A stretch of DNA of 64,000 nucleotides from NCBI RefSeq assembly GCF_964204865.1, contig NC_135255.1:11189135-11253134 (forward strand), in the 5' to 3' direction. The notes under the pieces were generated by a model. It did not search any database, was not told the origin of the DNA, and saw only the letters and a program-made list of their open reading frames with translations. Within the stretch, counting starts at the first letter, position 1. Each line of letters opens with the position of its first letter. Position numbers and translations under genes: made by a program. Of the stretch, positions 38,301-50,543 are shown in pieces. Source of the stretch: Styela clava. Taxonomy: Eukaryota > Chordata > Ascidiacea > Stolidobranchia > Styelidae.

Positions 38301-40810
38301 GCCTTCTAAAGAAATTTTTTATTTTTTGCCCGCGAAGCTAGTAGATTTTTCTCACGAAGCCCTGGAGCTCCGTGAATTTCCACCACTGAATTTATTGCAT
38401 ATAAATAAAGAATGGGTTTTAGCAGTTTTTCTTTAATTTTGCGAAACACGCCTCGTGTTTTTAATATATATGCAATATTTTTCAGTATTTTTTATATCGC
38501 AATTGAATATAAAACAATATTTCTATTTAAGTTATTGTTAATTGGTTTTGATATTTTATTTATTATTTTCTAATTCCTTTTCCAGGTCAATGCCGACTTG
38601 ACGGTGCATTTTGTGACTACAGTGATGAGGATAAGATGAATTTTCTCAAACGTGCAAACCAAGAATTGGGCGTAAAAAATATAGAAATGGAAAGTACCTG
38701 CTTTTCAGCAATGTGCAATCGAGCTAATGTCAAAAGTACGTATAACGCAATCTGGCATTATATACAAGTTAGCCTAGTTCAGGGGCTAAAATTGGTACGC
38801 GAGCTCATTTGTCCGGCACGCGAGCGAGGCCTCGGAAACGAAATCATTCTCTTTCAGATATAAAGTTTCGAGGTTCTGAATTATCTGATGAAACTCGGTG
38901 TTTTTTATTCGATATTGTTTGTTAACAATCCGTTATTTATTTAAACTCTTTTTGTCCTTCCATGAAATATGGCTACAAAAAAATATATTCTGACTCGAAA
39001 AATGAGTGAGATCTAGAGAAATTTTATCCAGAAGAGCGCATTCAATTGGCTATATTCTTACGTAATATAGTTCGTCTGTGCCGCCCTTTTTCCTCATTTC
39101 TGCTCGATTTATGAAATTGCAGAGCTCGTGTTGGTTAGAGTTACTTGTTAACTTACTATTATAAATTGATTTCGGAAGAAATATAAGCGATTAGGAAAGG
39201 GAATACAAGAGTGCAGAAAACGTGCGTGCTTGGGATGCCATTCCCGCAAATTTTTCGTGTCATAAAAACTTTGCAACTGCATTTTACTCTACATAGGCTT
39301 GAGAATCTCTGTTCTCAGATATGAAATTTGTTAAGTCTAGGAACAGGAGAAACCAGTAGTTAGTGCATTTCTTTTAAAGTTACGAAATATATACCCAATG
39401 TAAAAATAATTATCAACGGTAATGCAGCAGCAGAAGTGATACAGAATAAAAAAAATAATCAAATCTATTTGTCGGACTGCTATTTTTCCGAATAGTGAAT
39501 CTGTCTGTACATGTTTAAAAGGTTTATTATTGTGTATTTTTGCTTTAAAGGTAGCAAAGCATTGTTTTTAATTTTGGTCGGCACGCGGAAAAATTTTGTC
39601 GTTAAATTTAGCCGATTTTGGCACGCGAGCCAAAAAAGGTTGCCCGCATTTGGCCTAGTTTATTGAAGTATCTTTAAAAGATGCATATTATATATATAAG
39701 AATAGGATAGGATTCACATATTTATTCCGGGGTAGGGGAAAGCCGATAATACGTCTCAATAATATGATGAAGTGAACCCCGGCCTTTCGTCCGGTTACCA
39801 GTCCATGTCTGGTATGGGATTACTTAGCGAGTTATTAATTTTCAGATGCATGGACTTAAATATTGATGTCTGAACAGTTATATACTTTCATGCCACCTAT
39901 TTATACTCTTTCTTAATCTACACTGTGTAAATGCAGTTACCAATACGAAACATCATGTCTATAATATGTAATATTTTTTTAAATCGCCGGATATGGATGG
40001 CGTTAGTTTGTAATTTTTTTCTGTTTCAAATTACCTTATTTTGGTCTGTTGTAGTTTCAGAGAATTCAAAAATGCGAACATGCATTCTATTATATAGTTT
40101 GCACATTTCGGGCAGTAAGTTGTGAAGAATCAACGTCACTCAGATAGGGCTGGGCACTTCCAATCGATTCGAATAGTAAATTATTCCAATCGGTTCTAAG
40201 CAAAATTTCGAATCGCCGCTATCTTTTTTTTCTTTCCGCCAACAGTCGAGGAATTACCCAATTTATTTTTATTGAAGCCATATTTTTTCAATGCAATTCC
40301 GACATAGGGCTATTTCCTGTAGTGAGTTATTGATAAATAGGTGTTTTTCATTGTGTGTGGACTCTCCGCGATCTGTCTTAGTGATGTATTCTATGTTTTT
40401 ATTAATTATTTTGTTGACAGGACCAATTACAATAAAAAGTCGCATACAATTACGTATCTCCCATTGACCCAAGTATTCGAGATTCGATTCGATTCTGAAA
40501 TCATCAGGTATTCGAAATTGCCCAGCACTCAGATTAAGAACAATTTAAAAATATTTTATTTACTTTTTTCTTTATTGTATATCCTGCATTTATTCATGGG
40601 AATTGCGAAAAAATTTCAACAAATATATTAGTAAAATAACATTCGTAATATCTTTCCCTAGGTGCTGTGATTTGTTCAGCTCTTTTAAATCGACTCCAGC
40701 AAGACGTTGTTGACGCTACAGTGCAGGATATGGACAAATGGCAACAGCAGTCATTCGAAGTTGTGGCTGCATTCATATCAAACACCGTGAATGATAATGT
40801 AGTTTCTTAA
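26378..40810 (+). CDS. UPP1/UPP2-like: Uridine phosphorylase, eight exons
   Basis: Catalyses uridine + phosphate to uracil + ribose 1-phosphate in pyrimidine salvage, in the cytosol. Exons: 26378-26488, 27701-27800, 28554-28666, 29294-29369, 29752-29822, 30469-30604, 38586-38735, 40662-40810. All junctions are GT/AG and the phases agree, giving 301 residues against about 310-317 in vertebrates. Seen: NLGKEDILYHIGL near the N-terminus, FVCMGGKPSRM (38-48), MYKAGPVLSVSHGIG (84-98), the phosphate loop FIRIGSSGGLG with Arg126, VEPGTLVITDQ, the uracil-recognising GQCRLDGA (Gln204, Arg206), and the ribose-binding IEMES (Glu238). The start is the only ATG that gives the family N-terminus in exon 1. 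Intron 6 is 7981 bases and full of transposons; the other introns are 0.4-1.9 kb. The gene converges on CMAS. The UPP1/UPP2 split is a vertebrate one, so the exact symbol is open. Confidence 0.95.
26621..27097 (+). other. Unrecognised 158-codon ORF in uridine phosphorylase intron 1
   Basis: The open frame is on the host-gene strand, entirely within intron 1. The central part, with a GEGFRGRIFF segment and a basic block EERKSKILKHCKSQN, is less AT-rich than its surroundings. I recognise no domain, and no splice sites suggest that it is an exon. It may be a fragment of an unknown element, or chance. Confidence 0.2.
29096..29221. mobile_element. Short foldback element in uridine phosphorylase intron 3
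   Basis: Arms of 39 bases at 29096-29134 and 29183-29221 pair with two mismatches (core GGCTGCTTGACTCTGTGGC) around a 48-base loop. It is likely a miniature inverted-repeat element. It is not related to the GGTGCTCC family, and no target duplication was defined. Confidence 0.75.
30271..30418 (+). repeat. LINE 3'-end fragment with (GATT)n tail
   Basis: Shares AAGGTGTCGCTG, CTTATGAGG and CGCGACTCC with 5605-5772, and ends GATGATTGATTGATTGA. It lies in uridine phosphorylase intron 5. The same LINE family with a different terminal repeat is likely. Confidence 0.55.
30701..30990. repeat. Dispersed repeat, copy A
   Basis: Aligns with 61921-62225: shared blocks TGAGCAATGCTCAAATA, ACGAATCCCA, AGAGC-GACAGAA, TTTCAA and GCGATTT occur in the same order over about 290 bases. 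A shorter match lies at 38251-38330. It is non-coding. The family is unknown; it could be part of a non-autonomous DNA element. Confidence 0.55.
31410..31480. repeat. Possible hAT-like end
   Basis: CAGCGCTGGTTTAACC at 31410 is followed by GTGCTTAGGGCGCC. A similar GTGCTTAGGGCACC occurs near 32780, past the element 31773-32526. This suggests an older element interrupted by it. A matching right end was not found. Confidence 0.3.
31773..32526. mobile_element. Non-autonomous hAT-like element, 754 bp
   Basis: Ends CAGGGTGGTCCAAAC and (inverted) CAGGGTGGTTCAAGG are flanked by a perfect 8-bp duplication AGGTAGAC at 31765-31772 and 32527-32534. There is no transposase. It lies in uridine phosphorylase intron 6. 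Confidence 0.9.
35600..37815 (-). pseudogene. LINE remnant with ORF1, PHD-like and RT parts
   Basis: Reading 3' to 5' on the window: a coiled-coil start (RFKIEEIIKRLELCEKQ, about 37810), an ORF1 domain with DIDITHKLRSKSP, IIIKFVRRSTKN and LTRNRLKLL (to about 37270), then a PHD-like cysteine/histidine cluster (CNVC...HLKC...CCFFCEKEC, 37000-36830). Next come the reverse transcriptase with YGIRGVPLNWIRSYLHG, GVPQGSSLGP, FADDT and FLGVIFDENLSW (36680-35950), and the C-terminal domain to 35628. Several frameshifts and stops break it. A poly-G run of 12 lies at 35699-35711. A foldback element sits between the PHD-like and RT parts, and part of the pol N-terminus is missing. Confidence 0.8.
36681..36782. 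mobile_element. Foldback element (copy 3), inserted in the LINE
   Basis: Arms 36681-36720 and 36743-36782 (CTCCTGAAGTATGCGCACC core) pair with few mismatches. The flanking 8-mers TTTGTGAG and TTTGTAGG agree at six of eight positions. It separates the RT and PHD-like parts of the LINE. Confidence 0.75.
38251..38330. repeat. Dispersed repeat, short copy
   Basis: Shares GCTATGCTCAAATATATGGACA and AATGAAAGTAATAGCCTTCT with the copies at 30701 and 61921. At 38362-38386 a hAT-style end (inverted: CAGTGGTGGAAATTCACGG) follows, without a clear partner. Confidence 0.4.
38780..39652. mobile_element. Non-autonomous hAT-like element, 873 bp
   Basis: The left end CAGGGGCTAAAATTGG and the inverted right end CAAATGCGGGCAACC, each followed by GGCACGCGAG-type motifs, are flanked by a perfect 8-bp repeat GCCTAGTT at 38772-38779 and 39653-39660. 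It lies in uridine phosphorylase intron 7, 44 bases after exon 7. Confidence 0.85.
39690..39860 (-). mobile_element. 5'-truncated SINE copy
   Basis: Matches the 3' half of the SINE at 54186-54535 in the same orientation: ATAGGAT-TTCACATATTT, GTTACCAGTCCATGTC, TATGGGATTACT and TTTTCAGATGCATGGACTT. The tRNA-like head is absent. Confidence 0.65.
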
Positions 40811-41241
40811 TTTAAAATATTTGGTTAAAAAACTGTGATTTTAGAATATACGTCATAGACAATCAAGATTTACGTAAAAATATATCTGTTTAAAAATCTG
40901 GATGTTTAGAACGTTCATCATGACACTGAATTTTATTGTAATTCTTATTGAAATTTCGAACAGTATATTTTTTTAATTTCACTATTTTTTCAATCAAATT
41001 CTGTTTTATTTTCCCTTTATTGATGGAATTTCACATAACTTTTTTTTAATTACTCAAACGTACGCTTTAATAAGCATTGACATTTTATTTGGTTTTGTCG
41101 TAGTAATTTTAGAGTTCATAAATGAAATTACGTAGTTCTCATTTTTAGACCCACATCAAAACCTTTTAATTTATTGTTTTTATTTCTCATTCAACTTTCG
41201 GTGTGCTATATGCGATCAGTTTGAATCTAAAACAATTTTCG

Positions 41242-41455
41242 GTACTCCCGTAGTGTGTGTACCAGGTGAGGAGGGTTAGGCCATAATTTTATTCCGATTT
41301 TTCTTATTTTAGTTCTATCATGAGTTCGAGGACTGTCTGTGTTAGCCGAGTGAATGTATTCCCTGCCCATAGGCTTCACAACTTGATGTAAAGTATATTT
41401 AGGCGAACAAAATTAGTTACCTCCGTATTGGTACACACACTTATGGAACGTCCAC
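41242..41455. mobile_element. Inverted-repeat element related to the GGTGCTCC family interior
   Basis: Starts GGTACTCCCGTAGTGTGTGTACC and ends with a partial complement (GGTACACACACTTATGGAACGTCC). The inside carries TTCTTATTTTAGTTCTATCATGAGTTCGA, also found in the copy at 63659-63894, and TTCACAACTTGATGTAAAGTA, also found at 47966-48053. Confidence 0.5.
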
Positions 41456-41931
41456 TTTATAGACTTGAATATATTTTAAGATGACTTGGAGGAAAGGTAC
41501 TAGTACCAGCTGTTTGGTTCAAGTGTTATCACATCAAGTATTAAAATTATAGACGTTTGATGACATCTTATTTATAAACGCAAGTCATTGGCTGGTATAT
41601 TCTTAGGGTTTTAATATTGTTCAAAGTGAACTACATTATAATAATTCAGTATCAGATTTCAATTATAATATGTAAATGAAATTGGCGTTTTATTTCACGG
41701 GTATAACTCATGCAATTTCAAAAGATAGATCTGACTAATGGAGAAGGGTTTAACAGCTGTGCGTGTCTGATAGGATGACCTGTAGACTAGAAAAGAACTT
41801 ATTTTTCAAGTCTATTTAAATCTACTAATATATTAATCGAAGGTGAACTGTGTTTGAAATCGATTCTATATTATTATAAAGAAGTGTATCTCTCACAAAA
41901 AATGTGTTGTTCTTATTGAAAGACAAGCATA

Positions 41932-42097
41932 GATAGCTTTGCAGCAAGTCTTTCCGTAAAATTACCAGCTTACAACCAGCCACCAGTCTTATCATCTGTG
42001 TACCATAAAAACCTGATAGCTTTGCAGCAAGTCTTTCCGTAAAATTACCAGCTTACAACCAGCCACCAGTCTTATCATCTGTGTACCATAAAAACCT
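41932..42097. repeat. Perfect 83-bp tandem duplication
   Basis: Two adjacent copies (41932-42014 and 42015-42097) start GATAGCTTTGCAGCAAGTC and end CCATAAAAACCT. I find no difference between them, so the event is very recent, or it is an assembly artefact. It lies between the uridine phosphorylase and CMAS 3' ends. Confidence 0.85.
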
Positions 42098-42538
42098 ATA
42101 GATAAGTTCGCAAATACGTTCCCTTATAGACCATGTAGTTGTAAAATGTTCAGTGCCTGACACAGAATTTAGGTTCATTTCATTAAAATGCAGCTTCCAA
42201 ACATGCAAGAAATCAAGAATAAATAATGACTGGATATCCTTTTTCCCGCTGACTAAAAACTTAATACTTCATGAGGTAGTGTGCTGTGAAAATATTTAAA
42301 CATCTAAATCGGAAGATAATTTATCATTGCAGAAACGAAGAAAAAGAATTTTATAGATTTTAGAAAAGGGCAATTTCTCGAAAAATATTGACTTTCTGAA
42401 AAAAAAACAATAGAATTTGTGAAATTTCTGTACAATATTTCACAAAATAAAGAGAAGTGACACACCATAATGTTCATTATAATATTAACAACAATCATCT
42501 TGGTAAAATTAAAAATTCATCAAAGATATATGATGAGC

Positions 42539-42852
42539 AGGGATGTGCAACCTGCGGCCCGTGGGCCAAATGAGGCTCTCAAGGCAAAATCGTGCGGCCC
42601 GCGGAGAAGCGCCAATTTTGAGTGATGTGCGGCCCGCGAAAAGAGTTTTTAATTTAGTAATTCTAATTCCTATATCTGAGTCCAATGTATTATCTATCTA
42701 TGCCTATGACTTTATAGTACCCTAACAGCTAGCTTGTGCAAAAATTTTGTGCTGCAACTCCTAGGAAACCGATGTTAAATAAAGGTGCGGCCCGCTGTTT
42801 CAACCAGTTTTTTTCTATCTGGCTCTTCTTTATGAAAGGTTGCACACCCCCG
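42539..42852. mobile_element. Non-autonomous hAT-like element, 314 bp
   Basis: The ends AGGGATGTGCAACCTGCGGCCCG and, inverted, GGGGGTGTGCAACCTTTCAT are flanked by TGATGAGC (42531-42538) and TGATAAGC (42853-42860), which match at seven of eight positions. It is rich in GCGGCCCGCG blocks, like 46989-47437. No coding part. Confidence 0.75.
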
Positions 42853-43266
42853 TGATAAGCAACAGAATCCAATTTATACGATGAGAAAGACATACGACGT
42901 TAAAATACAATACAAGTTGATGTGAACATTGATTTTTTTATATCCCAATGTCGAATGATCTAGGTTTATGCCATAAGGATTTGTAGACACTAAAAGTTTG
43001 TTATACATTAATTTGATTTTTGAAAATAAATATTACAATGCATAAAAAAAAAATAGCAAAAGGACTGAAAATTATAAAGAATTATATTAGTAGCAGCTTA
43101 CAGACATTAACTAAACGAATAATATCGTCAACATAAAGGCAAAACATTCTAATATAATTAAATTTTCAAACTGAATTGAGATTCCAACGCAATTACCATA
43201 TATTTACTTTTTCCCCTGAACATTCTGGCATTCAAATTGCCATACTTCTAATTGGTTCCGCCCCAG

Positions 43267-46373
<3,107 letters not shown>

Positions 46374-46988
46374 TCAGTTTTAGAACTAGAATAAAATTAG
46401 CAATACTACTTTATAGTTAAACTAAATTCCTATAAGAGAAGGACGAATCAGTTATCCAGTTGGACCAATTCCGGGTAAGGCTCATATTATCTGATTTTGA
46501 TTCAGCACCGATTTCTGAATGAGACAATCAGTTTTGTTTGGTTTTTCTAAATTCAATTGATCAGTCAGAATTATACTCATTCCCTGGAATGCTAAGTACT
46601 ATACTCAAATGATAAAAAAAAGCTACCGGTACACTTCAGGATACATCAAAAAGACATGGAGCTCAGTTACAAATCATTGTCCGAGGAGTGGTAACTGCTT
46701 ATTGTCGTAAATACCTCCTTGGTCGGAGTGTTTCGGCCACTCCACCCACCATCAGCACTCAGACACATTCTCTACTATGGTGGATACAATGCCTTGATGA
46801 TAGATGCGTGTATATATATGACGTAATAAACTCGTTGGTGCGATGTTGTGGGTCGGTACTGATTTCTCGGGTAAACAAAGCGTATAGTTAGGAGTAGGTT
46901 AACTGGCGGTGGTTGTCAAACAAACATTGAGGCAAAGCTATGGGGTTATAGTCGGGCTGGATAACACTGCAGCCAATATATTATAAAC

Positions 46989-47437
46989 CAGGGGTCGGCA
47001 ACCTACGGGCCCGCGGAGTAACATAATCCGGCCCGCGACGCTCCAATGAATTATAGTAACAAAACAGCTGTTTTGACGATATTTTTCACGTTACACAATT
47101 CATTGTGAGACGCGTTTAGACTAAATTATATTATAATCTAACAAGTATAAAATTCACAATTACTCGTTTAATGAGCCTATAATTTACTTATAGTTAGACA
47201 AATGGCAACAAAACGCAGAAAAGTTGATGCCAAGTGCCAAGGGTTCAATGACGCCGAAAATGCAATGCAATGAGGAATTAAATATATATTCTATTCGAGA
47301 GATGTATCACTGCTTCATTTTTAGTATAAAAAGTATCATCTGTTCGATTCGGTCAACTTTCTAAAAATATGTGCGGCCCACCAATGACTTGCAACCCTTA
47401 TTTTGGCCCGCGAGCGACAAAAGGTTGCCGACCCCTG
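46989..47437. mobile_element. Non-autonomous hAT-like element, 449 bp
   Basis: Both ends read CAGGGGTCGGCAACC in inverted orientation, followed by CGGCCCGCG-type motifs. The flanks TTATAAAC (46981-46988) and TTATAAAG (47438-47445) match at seven of eight positions. No coding part. Confidence 0.85.
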
Positions 47438-47965
47438 TTATAAAGTTTTCTGTTGTGTAGTATGAAGTAGAAATTCTCAATAACAAACAAAAAGAATTCG
47501 GACTTCACCAGCACATAGTTGCTATATTATTACTCACTTGTTCGGCGCAATTCTACAGTATATTATAAATATATACTGTTTTTTTATATTGTCTTTCCTA
47601 TGATATAAAGTTATAAACCATGTCATGCTCAATATATATATATATATCAAATTTACGGAATTCGGGTCTACGACTCGGATGACACACAACAGCTGATACA
47701 GAAGGAATTGATTACCTCGTTTGGTCCTAATCCAAAGACCAGAGTCGAACCCGATTTGCAACCGAATCCAGATAACCAATGTATTCTTAGTGACGGTTGG
47801 GAAACGTGCGCTTAGGTAGAGCAAAGTTTGTAAAAAGTCGCCTGACCCAGTAAAACACTATACAAGGATATCAGCTTGTCACAAGAATTACCACAGTATG
47901 TTTGTTTGCTTGTTGAGGCTATCGTCAGCTGTCTGGTGTTCGTCATCTTTTCTGGGTACCCCCTT

Positions 47966-48053
47966 CCCATAGACTTCAGTCCCTTACACAACTTGATGTA
48001 AAGTAGGCGAACAAAATTGGTTACCTCCATATAGGTACACATACTTCTGAAGC
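47966..48053. repeat. Half of the 41242-type element
   Basis: CCCATAGACTTCAGTCC, CACAACTTGATGTAAAGTA, GGCGAACAAAATTGGTTACCTCC and GGTACACATACTTCTGAAGCGCC match the right half of 41242-41455. The left arm is not evident. Confidence 0.45.
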
Positions 48054-48387
48054 GCCGTTTACTGCTGCCGAGCTAAGGCATAATTTCGATAGCAGCTGAA
48101 CAAACACGCAAACTCGCGAAAATACTTTCAGAGCAGGCATTAATACTCATTTTTGCGACGGTGTGGAACAGGAGGATTATTTTGGGGGTCACGAGATCAT
48201 ACATGGGTTCGAAAATTTCTAAACGTAACTATAAGTAGCATGACTTATGGCTGATTTGGACAAAATACAGCTAGATCCATTGCAATTTACAATGATCCCC
48301 TGTGATCGTCGATCGACAATTTTTAACGACAGTTGTTAACCTGAGATGCTTGTACGTTATTATTCGAGTAAAAGTATGAGTTTCAAT

Positions 48388-50141
48388 CAGTGGCGGCGCG
48401 TGGTCATTTTGACAACCGGGGCAAGCTACTGCGGGACCAAGTCACCCCCATCTACGGGGACAGGATGAGCGCTGTAAGTTCTCCCATAATTTTATGAGTA
48501 TAAAAACCATTCCATTGGTAACAACCAATCGGCAAAAGCGACAATTTTTAACGATAAGAAAGTGTCTTTAAAACCGGTCCAAGTCAAGGGATTAATAAAT
48601 ATAGACATAGTTTATTTTGAAACCTCTTTCAAAAGGAAAGGCAATATTTACCCAGATAAATACAATGACATATTAACAGAAACCTCGGGAAAGCAGACAA
48701 AACCTAAAATAAGGTTTAAAACGTTACTATGAAGAAAGGAAAGTTAATGCAAAGATAAGGACATGCGTCGCTCACTCATAGATATATATGCTGCTAGACT
48801 TCTACTGCTTGAACATATATGCAACACGCCGCGGTTTCTTGGAAGCAAAATGCTCAATAACGCGCTGATTAAAGTCATGCATCCCAGAAATAACGTCTCT
48901 GTGAATGGATAAAACAGCCAAGGAATTTAATCTATCTTGCTTCATTGTGTTTCTGAGATACGTTTTAATACGCTTCAGCGTGCTGAATGTTCGCTCTGCG
49001 TCGGCGGAAGAAATAGGCGTCGTCAAAATGATGTCCAGAAAACAGTTGGGAAACGCACGTGATGTCAGTTGTCTCGTCAGATTGAATCGAAAGGAACTGG
49101 CAATTCTCAATTTCCAGAGCCAAATGTTGTAAATAAATTTTATACATTGAGTCGAGCAAATCATTTTGGATATCCTTAGATGTCCCTTTCGAAACAGTTG
49201 TGGCATCAATATGATCTCTCAATACTGTATCTAGGGATGCGGTGTATTCCACCATATCCAAAAATACCCCTCTATTAGAAGAGCCAGCCCGTTCATCGTG
49301 CCCACGGAGGGACAGCTCGTGACAACCAATGAACTTCAAAACATCTATCAATCGACCGAGAACATGGCGGTTTTTCTCGACATTTTGGTTGTGCCGACGA
49401 ATAGAAACCGCGCGTCCTTCATCCAACTGTGCTGCAATATTAACATTTCCGAATGTTCGGTATTTTACTGCATTGTGCAGATGCTCCATAGAAGATTGAT
49501 GATCCCTGGCACGCTCGGAAAGATGTTTAAGATCTCTAAAACCAAATTTACACCAACGTGAGTCACGGGCGGTAGCAAAAAGTAGGCAATAAAAACAAAA
49601 AAGTGCATTTTTGTCCTCGCTGTAACACAACCATTCGTGTTTTTTATACCAAGTTTCTGCGCAGAATGTACGCCGACGCTTTCCTCCGTCATGGGATTGT
49701 TCCAGTGAACAATTTTTTGGTTGATAAGGCCCAAGACGTTGTACCTCTAATTTTTGTTCCAGCGGCAGCTGCGAAAACGGAGTGCGAAGTAGTGCATCAA
49801 CCTTATTCATTATGAGGTCTAAGGCTAAGAAATGCGAAGCCGGAAAGAAGTGAGGAGCTCAAAAGGAATGTGGAAAATCGAAAGCAAATGGACTAAAGGT
49901 CTCTAACTGATTCAAATAGCGAAACAAGCGACAAAAACGAAGGCGAGGAAACTATCAACTCTCCAAGCAACCAACGAACGAGAAGGAATGCGTGAATATG
50001 TCAACACGTTGTTGTAAGAAACGTCGGCATTGTGTCGTCATAATTTCGGGGCTAGCCCCGATGATTTTCGATTATTTCTTATTATACCGAAAAATCAACC
50101 GGGGCATTGCCCCGGTTGGCCCTATTGACGCGCCGCCACTG
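48388..50141 (-). mobile_element. hAT transposon with transposase remnant, 1754 bp
   Basis: Terminal repeats begin CAGTGGCGGCGCGT at both ends and are flanked by a perfect 8-bp duplication GTTTCAAT (48380-48387 and 50142-50149). Subterminal palindromes CGGGGCTAGCCCCG (about 50048) and CCGGGGCATTGCCCCGG (about 50098) lie near the right end. The transposase remnant is encoded inside on the - strand. The perfect duplication indicates a fairly recent insertion. Confidence 0.93.
48802..49810 (-). pseudogene. hAT transposase (ZMYM1/TTF-finger type), internally deleted
   Basis: Starts at ATG 49810. The N-terminal part has a TTF-type zinc finger (WLCYSEDKNALFCFYC, later H-x-H in DHQSSMEHLHN), followed by the catalytic-domain start with SIQSDETTDIT. 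It then jumps, in a different frame, to the C-terminal dimerisation region (NCFLDIILTTPISSADAERTF, RIKTYLRNTM) ending at 48802. Full-length relatives are usually 600-800 residues, so roughly half of the catalytic domain is missing. The junction is near 49060, with a frame change. It is not functional as a transposase. Confidence 0.88.
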
Positions 50142-50244
50142 GTTTCAATCATTTCCAATTTGAAAATATTATTTCGGAACATATTACAATGAAAACTATT
50201 CGCTCTTATCGAGCCTCAATCCAAACGGCGCCCGCGGCATGACT

Positions 50245-50480
50245 GCCTCACCCTAGATAGGCACGAGTTCAATATAGTCAATCACGGCTTTCTCTACCAT
50301 TAAGTCGGACCTCCTGAAGTATTCGCACCAAGATGGCGCACAACCTGAACATAGTATGTGTAGCCTCACCCTAGATAGGCACGAGTTCAATATAGTCAAT
50401 CACGGCTTTCTCTACCATTAAGTCGGACCTCCTGAAGTATTCGCACCAAGATGGTGCACAACCTGAACATAGTATGTGTG
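50245..50480. repeat. 118-bp tandem duplication across an element border
   Basis: Two copies, 50245-50362 and 50363-50480, start GCCTCACCCTAGATAGGC and differ by about one base. Each contains 54 bases of flanking DNA, the 8-mer ATTAAGTC and the left arm of the foldback element. Confidence 0.9.
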
Positions 50481-50535
50481 TACCGTTTAGGATTCAGGTT
50501 GTGCGACATCTTGGTGCGCATACTTCTGGAGCACC
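50307..50535. mobile_element. Foldback element (copy 4) with duplicated left arm
   Basis: Starts GGACCTCCTGAAGTATTCG and ends with the complement of GGTGCTCCAGAAGTATGCG. It is flanked by a perfect ATTAAGTC at 50299-50306 and 50536-50543. A second left arm starts at 50425 because of the 118-bp duplication. This copy shows that the family makes 8-bp target duplications. Confidence 0.85.
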
Positions 50536-50543
50536 ATTAAGTC

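Noticed and set aside
47629-47648. AT dinucleotide run
   Set aside because: A simple microsatellite without further context.
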